A stretch of 64,000 nt of DNA, from positions 62,001-126,000 of the forward strand of contig NZ_BJYJ01000002.1 of assembly GCF_007991455.1 (NCBI RefSeq). Direction: 5' to 3'. A program made the translations under genes and the position numbers. The notes beneath the pieces are model-generated. The model ran no database searches. It was not told the DNA's origin and saw nothing but the letters and a program-made list of their open reading frames with translations. Below, piece after piece: positions 23,716-32,988 of the stretch; the stretch's first letter is position 1, and each line of letters starts with the position of its first letter. This DNA is from Chryseobacterium hagamense. Lineage in GTDB: Bacteria; Bacteroidota; Bacteroidia; Flavobacteriales; Weeksellaceae.

Positions 23716-26070
23716 TTAATTGATATTTTTTACCAATACCCAACCGCTGTATTTCGTTTCGGTATTGTTTTTATCACTTTCAGTCCAGGTAATGGTATAC
23801 CAGTAGGTGCCGGTTAAGATTTTCTTCCCGTTGGAAGTTCCGTCCCAGGTATAATTCCTGATTTTGTCTGCTTTGTAGATCATGTTTCCATACCGGTCAA
23901 AAACTGTGAAAACGAGATTTTTCTTATAAGCCAGGGCAGAATAATCGATATAATCGTTTTTATTGTCCCCATTCGGTGTGATGGCATTCAGAAGATTCGG
24001 TACCGTTACCTGAACGCTGATCGGGTTACAGTTGTAAGAATCCCTAACATACACTTTGTTTTCTCCTCTCGGAAGACCGGTGAAAACATTGGAATCCTGC
24101 CAGTTGGTGCCGTCCAGTGAATATTGGTAAGGACCTTTTCCGCCGTTAGCCGTTACCGTAAATGAGTCATTGTTGATTTCAATATTGGTAATAACCGGCT
24201 GCTCTGAAGCATTGACTTTCACTTCCTGCAGTGTCCAGCATTTTCCTGTTTTCAGTTTTACCCAGTAAGCGCCTGCTCCTACATTGGTGATGGACGAAGT
24301 CGTTGCGCCGGTGCTCCACTGATAAGCATCGAATCCGGGACCTGCATCCAGGGTCGTTTTATTTTCAATACAGATGATCTTATCTTTAAGAACATTTGAT
24401 TTTACCGGAGGAAGGACTTTAAGGCTGACTTTAGCAATCGCATAGCAGCCCTGGATGCTGGTTACTTTTACATAAGCAACCCCTGTGGTTGAAATATAAG
24501 TATCCGCATTCAGGATTTCATTGGTTCCTGCTACCGCATCGGCCAGAGTCTTGTAATATGTTTTTATAACGCTGGTTTGAGAAGTTACATTTACCTGAGT
24601 CAGGTTGAATGCAGCATTGGTAATGTTGGATTCAATATAACACTCTTCCACGCTGGCATCATTCACGACAACTACGGGGAAGTACTCCAGTTTGATCTGG
24701 TTATACCCGGTACAGCCCTGTGGCGTTCTTACTTTTACATAAACCGTTTTCGGTGCAGCAGCAGTATAAGCAGCAGGGTTGGTGATCTCATTGGTTCCTG
24801 CATTCATATCCACAACCGTAGGATAATATTTTTTCGTAACGTTGGTGGAGGTAGGATACACATCCGGTGTCGTCAGGTTGAAGACTCCGGTTCCGGCGCT
24901 GTTGTTGTTACAGGCATTTACCGTAGCCGCAACTACCGTTAACGGTGGCAGGAACTGCAGGGTGATTTCACCGGTTCCCACACAACCTTCGCTGGTAACG
25001 ATTTTTACATAAACTTTTTTCGGTCCCGATGCATAAGACGAAGGCGTCGTAATCTGGTTCGTACCGGCGTTAAGATCCGCCATCGTCGGGTAATAGGTTC
25101 TTGTTACGTTGGTCGGACCATAGACGTTTGCCGAGTTCAGATCGAAATAGCCGATCCCTGTGTCATCATAATTACAGGCGGTGATGGTGGCATTGTTGAC
25201 CACAATATTCCCCGATCTGAATTTGAACTTCCCGATCTGGAAACAGCCGTTGATCGGATTGGCAGGGTTTGCTGGGTCTGTGTATTTAAGCCTGTAATAA
25301 TAAACGGTTGTAGCATTCACCATAATCGGAGTGGTAATCGGTGCATTTCCTGTGATGGCATCATTACTGGTCAGGTGATACGTTACGGTGAAGTTCGGGT
25401 TATTATTGATGATTCCTGCAGATAATGTGCTGAAATCAAACATCGTCGGTAAGGCACATTTCAGGATCTCATTCGGATCGGCCGGATTAGCCGCCGGTGT
25501 ACCCGGTGTAATGAAAGGATTCGGCGTCAGTGCAGGATTTGTAAAGGCCGAAGTTAAAGTAGCGGTACCTCCCCACGTCATAGAGAAGGCCAAAGCTGCA
25601 TTGGCACCGGACCAGTTGTCTACAATAAGATAATAGGTTTCGCCGGCAACCACATCCATTGCGGGGCTCCAGGCACCGGTGGTCGTGGTCAGGCCAAGCT
25701 GTAATCCGGTCTGGTTGGGAGCACTCTGAACGCCGGCATAATTACACCGGATAGGAGCTCCTTTGGTCGCACAGGTCACATTGGGTCCGTATACCGCAAA
25801 ATCATAATCAGCATTATAAGGTGCCGAAGGCGAAATGGTAAATGTTAAAGTTCCCGAAGTAGCAATGGTAAACTGATACCATACGGAGAAATGTTCGTTG
25901 GCACTTAAACAGCTTCCGTTGGCATTCACCTGGTCATCAACGGTTCCTGATCCTGTAGGGAAATAGGAAATATCAGAGTTTCCGCAGATCGGTATTGCTG
26001 ATTCGCAATCCGACTGGGAAAACATGAATTGTGACAGAAATAAGACAGTCAGAAGTAATAGTTTCTTCAT
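23716..26070 (-). CDS. T9SS type B secreted protein (paralog 3)
   Basis: A 784-residue secreted protein. Signal peptide 1-18, then a jelly-roll-like N-terminal domain to about residue 170 (SDCESAIPICGNSDISYF, EHFSVWYQFTIATSGTLTF, YDFAVYGPNVTC) of the pre-peptidase C-like type, nearly identical to paralog 4. Three 85-residue repeats follow, one more than in paralogs 1, 2 and 4. The C-terminal 200 residues match paralog 2 (DKIICIENKTTLDAGPGF, ITPNGDNKNDYIDYSALAY) and end in the type B sorting tail GWVLVKNIN. Own terminator; no promoter box recognised. Role unknown; adhesin-like surface protein is the likeliest reading. Confidence 0.9.
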   Translation of the reverse strand: MKKLLLLTVLFLSQFMFSQSDCESAIPICGNSDISYFPTGSGTVDDQVNANGSCLSANEHFSVWYQFTIATSGTLTFTISPSAPYNADYDFAVYGPNVTCATKGAPIRCNYAGVQSAPNQTGLQLGLTTTTGAWSPAMDVVAGETYYLIVDNWSGANAALAFSMTWGGTATLTSAFTNPALTPNPFITPGTPAANPADPNEILKCALPTMFDFSTLSAGIINNNPNFTVTYHLTSNDAITGNAPITTPIMVNATTVYYYRLKYTDPANPANPINGCFQIGKFKFRSGNIVVNNATITACNYDDTGIGYFDLNSANVYGPTNVTRTYYPTMADLNAGTNQITTPSSYASGPKKVYVKIVTSEGCVGTGEITLQFLPPLTVVAATVNACNNNSAGTGVFNLTTPDVYPTSTNVTKKYYPTVVDMNAGTNEITNPAAYTAAAPKTVYVKVRTPQGCTGYNQIKLEYFPVVVVNDASVEECYIESNITNAAFNLTQVNVTSQTSVIKTYYKTLADAVAGTNEILNADTYISTTGVAYVKVTSIQGCYAIAKVSLKVLPPVKSNVLKDKIICIENKTTLDAGPGFDAYQWSTGATTSSITNVGAGAYWVKLKTGKCWTLQEVKVNASEQPVITNIEINNDSFTVTANGGKGPYQYSLDGTNWQDSNVFTGLPRGENKVYVRDSYNCNPISVQVTVPNLLNAITPNGDNKNDYIDYSALAYKKNLVFTVFDRYGNMIYKADKIRNYTWDGTSNGKKILTGTYWYTITWTESDKNNTETKYSGWVLVKNIN

Positions 26071-26111
26071 TATAACTGATTTTTAGGATTAAATTTCTTT
26101 TTTATTAAATG

Positions 26112-26144
26112 TGAAAAAAACCGCTTTTACCAAGCGGTTTTTCT
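26112..26144 (-). terminator. Terminator of T9SS paralog 4
   Basis: Minus-strand AAAACCGCTTGGTAAAAGCGGTTTT hairpin with a T-tail, just past the stop. Confidence 0.9.
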
Positions 26145-26160
26145 CTACTGTCAGTAGTTT

Positions 26161-28251
26161 TTATTCTCTGTTCTTCACCATTACCCATCCGGAGAATTTA
26201 AATGGTGTATTCTTCTTGTCGTTTTCGTTCCACTCTACCGAGTACCAGTAAGTTCCGGTAGGCACTTTTTTACCCAGTGTCGTTCCGTCCCATTTGTAGC
26301 CGTTGGATTTATCAGCCTGGCCAACTTTTACACCATATCGGTCATAAATCGTTAACACAAGGCCTTTCTTGCCGGCTAAGGCAGAATAGTCAATAACATC
26401 ATTCACTCCGTCTCCGTTTGGCGTAATGACATTCACCAGGTTAGGAACTACGACCGTTACCGTAATCGGGTCACAATCATAATCATCTTTTACATAGATG
26501 GTATTATCTCCTCTCGGAACATCGTTAAAGACATTGGAATCCTGCCATTTGATGCCGTCCAATGAATATTTGTAAGGTGCTGTTCCTCCGACAACATTTG
26601 CCGTTACGGTATTGTTGGTAATATCAATGTTTGAAATTACAGGCTGTTCGGAAGGGTAAACTTTTACCGTCTGTCTTGTGATACAGTTTCCGGTTTTCAG
26701 TTCTACCCAGTAGGTTCCTACCGATACGTTATTGATGGACTGTGACGTGGCACCGGTGCTCCATTTGTAAGAAGTAAATCCGGGACCTGCATCCAATGTT
26801 GTCGTATCTTCCATGCAGATGATTTTATCTTCCAGCAGGCTGGAATAAACCGGAGGAAGAACAACCAGGGTTACTTTTGCTACGGCATAACATCCGTTGG
26901 AGTTGGTTACTTTTACATAGACCACTCCGTTCGGGGAAATATAGGTCTGTGGATTTAATATCTGATTGGTTCCTGCAATGGCATCGGCCATGGATGGATA
27001 ATAGGTTTTGGTACCGGTCTGCGAAGTTACCGGTGCTAAGGTAATATCAAAGGAAGCCGTTGCCGGATTTGTTTCTATGTAGCATGATCTCAGCGTAACA
27101 TCCTGAACCGTTACCACAGGGAAAAAGTTTAAGGTAATCTTGGCAATATCGGAACATCCCAAATTGGTTGTTACTTTTGCATATACATCTCCGGTGGAAG
27201 AAGTGTAAGCCCATGGAGTCGTAATTTCATTGGTTCCGTTATTGGCATCCACAATCGTCGGGTAGTACTTGACGGTATAGGTGTATCCCGGGGACGGGGT
27301 ATACAACGTGGTTGACATCAGGTCATATACTGCAACCCCGTTATTATTGTTGTTGCATGCTGTCAGGGTAGCATTCGTCGCTTTAAAGGTTATGTCCTTA
27401 AACTTGAATGCATTGATGTTGAAGCATTTATTCGTCGGGTTATTAGGATTGGAAGGGTCCTGATAACGGATAGCGTAATAATAGGTGTCTGTAGTATTTA
27501 CGACGATCGGAGCGGTAATGGCATTCGTGTCGGACAGAGCATCGTTGGATGTCCGGTAATACTTAACAAAGAAATTCGGGTTTCCGTTAATAATATTGGT
27601 GCTGTTCACTTCAAAATTGTACGGTGGCACAATATTACAAAGTTCGATCAGTCTTGGATCGGACGGTGCTGCACCGGGAATTCCGATCGGGTTAAACGGA
27701 TTGGGCTGAACGGCAGGATCATTAAACGGTGAGGTTAACGTAGCAGTTCCTCCCCAGGTCATGGAGAAGGCCAATGCCGCATTGGCACCGGACCAGTTAT
27801 CAACAATAAGATAGTACGATTCGCCTGCAACCACATTCATTGCCGGACTCCATGCCCCGGAGTTGGCGGTAAGACCAAGTTGCAATCCGGTTTGGTTCGG
27901 AGCGGCCTGTACGCCTGCGTAGTTACATCGGATCGGAGCTCCTTTGGTACCGCAGGTCTTATTCGGTCCGTATACGGCAAAATCGTAATCGGCATTGTAA
28001 GGAGCCTGTGGGGAAATGGTAAACGTTAGTGTTCCTGAAGTGGCTATGGTAAACTGGTACCATACCGAGAAGTGCTCGTTTGCACTCAGGCAGCTTCCGT
28101 TGGCATTCACCTGATCATCGATCACTCCCGGACCCGTAGGAAAATAAGAGACATCCGAGTTGCCGCAGACCGGTATGGCAGAAGCGCAATCCGACTGTGC
28201 AAAAAAGATCTGTGAAAAGGCTAACAGTAATATAAGGTAGAGTTTCTTCAT
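26161..28251 (-). CDS. T9SS type B secreted protein (paralog 4)
   Basis: A 696-residue secreted protein. Signal peptide 1-18, N-terminal jelly-roll-like domain as in paralog 3 (SDCASAIPVCGNSDVSYF, EHFSVWYQFTIATSGTLTF), two 85-residue repeats, then a C-terminal module matching paralog 1 and not its neighbour paralog 3 (DKIICMEDTTTLDAGPGF, YDCDPITVTVVVPNLVNV, ITPNGDGVNDVIDYSALAG) and the type B sorting tail GWVMVKNRE. It starts 29 bp after the TPR-like gene and so may be co-transcribed with it. Confidence 0.9.
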   Translation of the reverse strand: MKKLYLILLLAFSQIFFAQSDCASAIPVCGNSDVSYFPTGPGVIDDQVNANGSCLSANEHFSVWYQFTIATSGTLTFTISPQAPYNADYDFAVYGPNKTCGTKGAPIRCNYAGVQAAPNQTGLQLGLTANSGAWSPAMNVVAGESYYLIVDNWSGANAALAFSMTWGGTATLTSPFNDPAVQPNPFNPIGIPGAAPSDPRLIELCNIVPPYNFEVNSTNIINGNPNFFVKYYRTSNDALSDTNAITAPIVVNTTDTYYYAIRYQDPSNPNNPTNKCFNINAFKFKDITFKATNATLTACNNNNNGVAVYDLMSTTLYTPSPGYTYTVKYYPTIVDANNGTNEITTPWAYTSSTGDVYAKVTTNLGCSDIAKITLNFFPVVTVQDVTLRSCYIETNPATASFDITLAPVTSQTGTKTYYPSMADAIAGTNQILNPQTYISPNGVVYVKVTNSNGCYAVAKVTLVVLPPVYSSLLEDKIICMEDTTTLDAGPGFTSYKWSTGATSQSINNVSVGTYWVELKTGNCITRQTVKVYPSEQPVISNIDITNNTVTANVVGGTAPYKYSLDGIKWQDSNVFNDVPRGDNTIYVKDDYDCDPITVTVVVPNLVNVITPNGDGVNDVIDYSALAGKKGLVLTIYDRYGVKVGQADKSNGYKWDGTTLGKKVPTGTYWYSVEWNENDKKNTPFKFSGWVMVKNRE

Positions 28252-28280
28252 AATGATAAAGTTATCTTAATTATGAGCAG

Positions 28281-28943
28281 TTATTTAAGAGTTGAAAGGT
28301 AATAATTGGCATCTTCTTTTCCCCAGCTCGGATCCAGATTGGATTTTTTAGTGTAGGTTTTGAATTTAGCCAGGGCTGAATTGAAATGGGTTTTTGCCAG
28401 TTCCTTATCTCCTGCGTTTTTTGACGGAGAATTCAATACGATTTCTCCCTGAATCAGGTCAATTCTCGGATTGTTTTTGTCTTCTGCCTTGGCCTTGGCC
28501 AGATAGTCATTGGCTTTAGCAAGGTTGGCAGCACTTCCGGAAGTATTGTTTAAGGATTTCAATACATAAATTTGTGACAAAAGAATATTGGCTTCTGCAT
28601 TATTCGGGTTTTTCACAAAGATTCCGCCGATGTATTTTTCTGCCAGAGCCGAAGTTTCCTCGATATTCTGCATATTACCTGCTTTCATGGAATTGATCTC
28701 GCTCCTTACCATAGAAAGAGCGGCATAATAATAAGCCCTCCAATCTTCTTTTTTGGTTTCAGTACCTCTGGAAAGGGTATTTACATATTTCATAAAATAA
28801 TCCCTGGACTGCTGAAGATCCTCAGGTTTTTCTGCAGATTCCAACTTGGTGATTTGGCCCGCCAATGCTTTTTCAGTAGACGTCTGGGCATAACCGTATA
28901 CACCCGTCGCTAATGACAAGAAAATAAATAGTTGTTTTATCAT
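28281..28943 (-). CDS. Exported TPR-like protein
   Basis: A 220-residue helical protein, started at MIKQLFIFLSLATGVYGYAQ to give a signal peptide cleaved after YAQ. Helical pairs such as NPNNAEANILLSQIYVLKSL and AKANDYLAKAKAEDKNNPRI look like tetratricopeptide repeats. It is probably periplasmic and may act as a scaffold. It lies directly upstream of T9SS paralog 4 (29 bp) on the same strand, which suggests a shared transcript, but nothing ties it to secretion directly. Confidence 0.7.
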   Translation of the reverse strand: MIKQLFIFLSLATGVYGYAQTSTEKALAGQITKLESAEKPEDLQQSRDYFMKYVNTLSRGTETKKEDWRAYYYAALSMVRSEINSMKAGNMQNIEETSALAEKYIGGIFVKNPNNAEANILLSQIYVLKSLNNTSGSAANLAKANDYLAKAKAEDKNNPRIDLIQGEIVLNSPSKNAGDKELAKTHFNSALAKFKTYTKKSNLDPSWGKEDANYYLSTLK

Positions 28944-29034
28944 AATAGAAAATATTTTATTAAGCAAATATAAAAAATTATTAACTTTGATTTAAAGTTT
29001 TTAAGATTAATTTAATAATATCGCATATATTTTT

Positions 29035-30270
29035 TTAATATTGCATTTTTCTCAGTTTCGGATTGGTACTTCCTACAACCAATGCAATCAGTACCGTCAT
29101 CGTTCCTCCGAAAACAACCGAGCGTACTACCCCCAGTAGTTTTGCGGAAAGACCGCTTTCAAACTGTCCCATCTCATTACTCGACATAATGAATATGGAA
29201 TTCACGCTCATTACCCGCCCCCTGATGTGATCCGGAGTTTTCAGCTGAACGATGGTTCCCCGGATGACTACTGAAATTCCGTCCAGCATGCCGCTCATGA
29301 CGAGAAACATAAAAGACAGCCAGTACCAGGTTGATAATCCGAAGCCGATGATGCAGAGTCCGAACCCCGTAACAACGGCAAGTAAAATCTTCCCCTGGTT
29401 TTTCCTTAAAGGAATGACCGACAAGAGGGTGATGATACACATCGATCCGATATCAGAGGCCGCATTCAGCAGTCCGAAGCCTTCTGCTCCCACCTTTAAA
29501 ATGTCGGTTGCATAAACCGGAATCATGGCAACAGCACCTCCGAAAAGAACGGCAAACATATCCAGACACAGCGCTCCAAGAATTTCTTTCGTTTTGAAAA
29601 TATAGGAAATTCCTTCCCGCATACTATCCATAACGTTAATATTCTCTTTTTTGTATCCGGAGTACTGTTTATTTAACTGAAAAAAGAATAATGAGGCCAG
29701 AAATATCAGGAAAATAATCACCAGCAAGGTCCATTTGATCCCGAAATAGCCGATCAGGAAACCGCCTGCAGCGTGCCCGCAGACTGAAGAGATCAGAAAA
29801 GTTGCCTGATTCAGGGTAACGGCATTCGGAAGGTTTTCCTTTTTTACAATTTTGGGAATCATGACCGGAATAATCGGTCCGATGAAAGCTCTGGCAATGC
29901 CTGTAAAGAAAATCACCCCATAAATAAAATAGGTAATCTCGTGTCCGGTAAAGTGCATCCTGACATCCAGAAATGCAGGGATCAGCAGAAGCCCGATCAG
30001 GAAAATATAAACATAATTGCAGATCAGCAGCAGTTTTTTCTTTTCATTCATATCAATCACATGCCCTGCATACAAGGCACAGCTTACTGCCGGAATCACT
30101 TCCGACAGTCCGATCAGTCCGATAGAAAAAGGATCTTTTGTAAGTTGGTACACCCACCAGCCGAGTAACGTAGCGAGCATTCTGAAAGCAAGAACAATAA
30201 AAAATCTTCCCGTAAGAAGGTTCCTGAATTCAACGTTTTTCAACGTCTGTAACGGGGTAAACGACATCAT
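29035..30270 (-). CDS. MFS transporter
   Basis: A 411-residue inner-membrane transporter with about 12 predicted helices, in the MFS_3/enterobactin-exporter-like group (NVEFRNLLTGRFFIVLAFRM, GHVIDMNEKKKLLLICN for the loop 2-3 motif, RGRVMSVNSIFIMSSNEMG in the C half). Such proteins are proton-driven exporters of drugs or siderophores, but substrate cannot be inferred. The first two codons are both ATG; either start is possible. The upstream gene is shut off by a hairpin just before it. Confidence 0.85.
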   Translation of the reverse strand: MMSFTPLQTLKNVEFRNLLTGRFFIVLAFRMLATLLGWWVYQLTKDPFSIGLIGLSEVIPAVSCALYAGHVIDMNEKKKLLLICNYVYIFLIGLLLIPAFLDVRMHFTGHEITYFIYGVIFFTGIARAFIGPIIPVMIPKIVKKENLPNAVTLNQATFLISSVCGHAAGGFLIGYFGIKWTLLVIIFLIFLASLFFFQLNKQYSGYKKENINVMDSMREGISYIFKTKEILGALCLDMFAVLFGGAVAMIPVYATDILKVGAEGFGLLNAASDIGSMCIITLLSVIPLRKNQGKILLAVVTGFGLCIIGFGLSTWYWLSFMFLVMSGMLDGISVVIRGTIVQLKTPDHIRGRVMSVNSIFIMSSNEMGQFESGLSAKLLGVVRSVVFGGTMTVLIALVVGSTNPKLRKMQY

Positions 30271-30274
30271 CCGA

Positions 30275-30315
30275 CAAAAATAGCCTCAAATATTGATTTG
30301 AGGCTATTTTTATGT
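30275..30315 (-). terminator. Terminator of the small lipoprotein gene
   Basis: AAAAATAGCCTCAAAT / ATTTGAGGCTATTTTT inverted repeat 5 nt upstream of the MFS start codon. It has T-runs on both strands, but only the minus-strand gene at 30366 reads into it. Confidence 0.88.
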
Positions 30316-30365
30316 ATAATTTTTTAAATGAAAAATTAAATGAGGACCAAAAGATAAAATCTATT

Positions 30366-30728
30366 TTAGTCGGCTCTTGAAGCACTGAATACCAGAGCGG
30401 CTACACCGGCTGCACCGATAACTACGGCTCCGGTAGCAATACCAGCTTTCCTGCTGTCTCTTACAGCTGCTACATTCGCCTTAGGAATGGTTACCACTGC
30501 ACTGTCTTTTTTGCCTGCCGTTCCGATCAGGTTGTCTCCTTCCACATTACGGAATAACATTTTTTGGTTTTTCGAACCATCCCTCATCATGACCGTATAC
30601 ATTTTCCCTGCCTCAAGATTGGAGTAATCGTTTTTAGCCGTATCCATACTGTATTTTGTGGTGGCACAAGATGAAATGACAAACAGTGACGTCAGTAAAG
30701 ATGATTTTAAAAGTACAGATGCTTTCAT
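30366..30728 (-). CDS. Small lipoprotein of unknown function
   Basis: A 120-residue protein with signal peptide and a good lipobox VISSC, Cys21 being lipidated. The mature part has a short beta-rich region (GKMYTVMMRDGSKNQKMLF) and near the C-terminus a glycine/alanine-rich hydrophobic stretch GIATGAVVIGAAGVAALVF that could cross or enter a membrane. Not recognised beyond that. Monocistronic, with a terminator behind. Confidence 0.7.
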   Translation of the reverse strand: MKASVLLKSSLLTSLFVISSCATTKYSMDTAKNDYSNLEAGKMYTVMMRDGSKNQKMLFRNVEGDNLIGTAGKKDSAVVTIPKANVAAVRDSRKAGIATGAVVIGAAGVAALVFSASRAD

Positions 30729-30797
30729 TATTATTTTTTAGTTTTCCAAATTTATAATTTTTTTCCAATATACGTTTCCGGAATTGAAAAAATGTCA

Positions 30798-32297
30798 TTA
30801 AAGTTTATCTATTTCCAGCAAATCCGCGATTTTCCTGTCATTCGCCAACCGGGGGATTTTATTTTGCCCGCCCAGTTTGCCCTGCGATCTGGCATATTCC
30901 TGAAACGCATATTTTTTCAGCCGGGTAATCTGCAGTTTCTGAAGGATGTTACCGGAAATCAGGTCGTTGTAATAAGTGTTGCGTTTTCTCAGCTGGTTGT
31001 CCAGTTCCTGCCTGAAGAGTTCGGCATCCTCCGGTTCTTTTTCAAATTCGATGAACCATTCATGATAAGGCAGTCCTTCGGCAGGATTTACCTGTGGGGC
31101 AAGATGGAATTCGGTGATCTGTGCGGGGTATTTCTCCAGAGTAGCCTTCAGAGCTTCTTCCACTTCAAACGCAATGACGTGTTCACCGAATGCAGACGTG
31201 AAATGCTTGGTCCTGCCGCTCACGAGGATCCGGTAAGGCTTCTTATCGGTAAACCTGACCACGTCGCCGATCGAATAGGCCCACAGTCCCGAATTGGTGG
31301 ATAAAATCAGGGCGTAATCTTTATGGAGCTCCACTTCTTTCAGGGTCAGCCGTCTGGCATCCGGCTTTCCGTATTCTTCCAGCGGAATAAATTCATAAAA
31401 AATACCATGGTCGGTAAGAAGCAGTAACCCTTCTTTTGTATAATCATCCTGAAAAGCAAAAAAACCTTCTGATGCAGGAAAGGTCTGGACGATATCCACG
31501 GGGCCGCCAAGCAGTTCTTCCATTTTGTCGCGGTAAGGCTCGTAATTTACCCCTCCGGTAACGATAAGCTGAAGATTGGGGAAAATCTGTCTGATCTTTT
31601 TTCCATGCTTTCCGGTAAGCTTTTCAAAATACATGATCAGCCAGGGCGGAATTCCCGAGATCAGGGTCATATTTTCGTTCTCGGTTTCTTCTACGATTTT
31701 ATCTACTTTAGCCTCCCAGTCTTCCATCATATTGGTTTCCCAGCTCGGCAGCCTGTTTTTCTGTAAATATTGAGGAATGTGGTGGGCAACAATCCCGGAA
31801 AGCCTCCCGGTTTTGATCCCGAAGACTTCTTCCAGTTCAGGGCTCCCCTGAAGAAAGATCATTTTTCCGTTCACAAAGTCGGCATTATTTTTTTTGGCGA
31901 TATAATGAAAGAGGGCGCTTTGGGCTCCTTTTACCTGGAAAGGCATGCCTTCTTTGGAAATGGGAATGTACTTGGAGCCGGAAGTAGTGCCGGAAGTTTT
32001 GGCAAAATACTCGGGAACATCCGTCCACAGGATATTGGCCTGGCCTCTTTTTACCCTTTCGATATAGGGTTTCAGGGCTTCATAATCCGAAACTCGTACC
32101 CGTTTCTGAAAATCTTTCACCGACCGGATATTTTCAAAATCATGTTCTCTTCCGAACAGGGTTTTCTGAGCTGCAGATGTTAAGGACAGCAGCAGTTCCT
32201 CCTGCTTCTTCTCTGAATTTCTCTTGAATTCTTCTGCCTTCCGGACATGTTTTCCGGCCCAGATCAAAGCGGCTGTTTTCTTTAGGAAGTTTAGCAT
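30798..32297 (-). CDS. GH3-family acyl-adenylating enzyme
   Basis: A 499-residue protein of the GH3 family, named after plant auxin-conjugating enzymes and part of the acyl-adenylate-forming fold. The ATP-binding loop is FAKTSGTTSGSKYIPIS, followed by SGIPPWLIMYFEKL, TGGVNYEPYRDKMEELLG, FPASEGFFAFQ and SIGDVVRFTDKKPYRI. In plants these link amino acids to carboxylic acids; in Bacteroidota the substrate is not established. It lies alone on the strand between the small lipoprotein and the KKDGTPDKRYK gene, and no carrier protein is nearby. Confidence 0.88.
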   Translation of the reverse strand: MLNFLKKTAALIWAGKHVRKAEEFKRNSEKKQEELLLSLTSAAQKTLFGREHDFENIRSVKDFQKRVRVSDYEALKPYIERVKRGQANILWTDVPEYFAKTSGTTSGSKYIPISKEGMPFQVKGAQSALFHYIAKKNNADFVNGKMIFLQGSPELEEVFGIKTGRLSGIVAHHIPQYLQKNRLPSWETNMMEDWEAKVDKIVEETENENMTLISGIPPWLIMYFEKLTGKHGKKIRQIFPNLQLIVTGGVNYEPYRDKMEELLGGPVDIVQTFPASEGFFAFQDDYTKEGLLLLTDHGIFYEFIPLEEYGKPDARRLTLKEVELHKDYALILSTNSGLWAYSIGDVVRFTDKKPYRILVSGRTKHFTSAFGEHVIAFEVEEALKATLEKYPAQITEFHLAPQVNPAEGLPYHEWFIEFEKEPEDAELFRQELDNQLRKRNTYYNDLISGNILQKLQITRLKKYAFQEYARSQGKLGGQNKIPRLANDRKIADLLEIDKL

Positions 32298-32351
32298 GGG
32301 TCAAATTTATAAATAACTGGAGACTTGGAGGACATTTTCAGGAAATAAGGC

Positions 32352-32386
32352 ACAAAAAAACCGATGAATGAGTATGCATCGGTCTT
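32352..32386 (-). terminator. Terminator of the KKDGTPDKRYK-repeat gene
   Basis: Minus-strand ACCGATGCATACTCATTCAT followed by CGGTTTTTTT, a 9-bp stem with T-tail. Confidence 0.85.
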
Positions 32387-32423
32387 CGAAATTTGATTAT
32401 GAAAATAACAACTATAATGTTGA

Positions 32424-32705
32424 TTACTTATTGGCTTTGTACCTTTTATCAGGCGTTCCGTCCTTTTTAAGGTTTTTGTTCACCTTGTATCTTTTGTCAG
32501 GAGTTCCGTCTTTTTTCATCTTTGCCACAGCAGGTGCTGCTGCCGGTTTCATGGATGCCGCCGGTTTTGCCGTTGTTGCAGGCATATTTTGCTTAACCGG
32601 TTTTACTGTTTTTACCGTTTGAGTTTTTACAGCTGCTGTTGTATGTTGAGCCGTTGCAAGTCCCAGTCCTAAAACAACAGACATTGCGGTTAAAAATTTT
32701 TTCAT
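32424..32705 (-). CDS. Small exported Lys/Ala/Pro-rich protein with KKDGTPDKRYK repeats
   Basis: A 93-residue protein started at MKKFLTAMSVVLGLGLATAQ, a clear signal peptide. The middle is an Ala/Thr/Pro/Lys stretch without hydrophobic core, likely disordered. The C-terminus holds two copies of KKDGTPDKRYK separated by VNKNL, the last ending in ANK. The mature protein is very basic. I do not know a function; such short repeats are a recurring feature of small exported Chryseobacterium proteins, as I recall. Own terminator. Confidence 0.7.
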   Translation of the reverse strand: MKKFLTAMSVVLGLGLATAQHTTAAVKTQTVKTVKPVKQNMPATTAKPAASMKPAAAPAVAKMKKDGTPDKRYKVNKNLKKDGTPDKRYKANK

Positions 32706-32927
32706 AATGGATACGTTTGTTTTTTTTGTTGATTCAAAGTTATACAAAAAACAGACTGAAAAGCATTGTTTCTCAAACTTAACTAAAGTTTATTACAGAT
32801 TAAAAAAAGATTAAACCGTGGTACTATGATGGCAGAAAGCCACCGGAATTTAATAGAAATGGAACTGTTGAAAGCTTAAGGTATAGAAACTTTAAAGATT
32901 GTACGCATGACTGCATCGCTTTAGGTT

Positions 32928-32963
32928 TAAAAAAACCTGCTTTCCCTCAAAGGAAAAGCAGGC
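32928..32963 (-). terminator. Terminator of the small lipoprotein at 32989
   Basis: Minus-strand stem CCTGCTTTTCC / GGGAAAGCAGG followed by seven T's. Confidence 0.92.
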
Positions 32964-32988
32964 CCTGACATAAAAAATGAAAAGCTAA

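Noticed and set aside
18463-28251. Internal 85-residue protein repeats as a CRISPR or DNA satellite
   Set aside because: They are diverged protein-level modules, not DNA repeats of constant spacing.
32820-32927. Short frame MAESHRNLIEMELLKA in the gap before the lipoprotein terminator
   Set aside because: Only 16 codons, with no promoter or conservation evidence.
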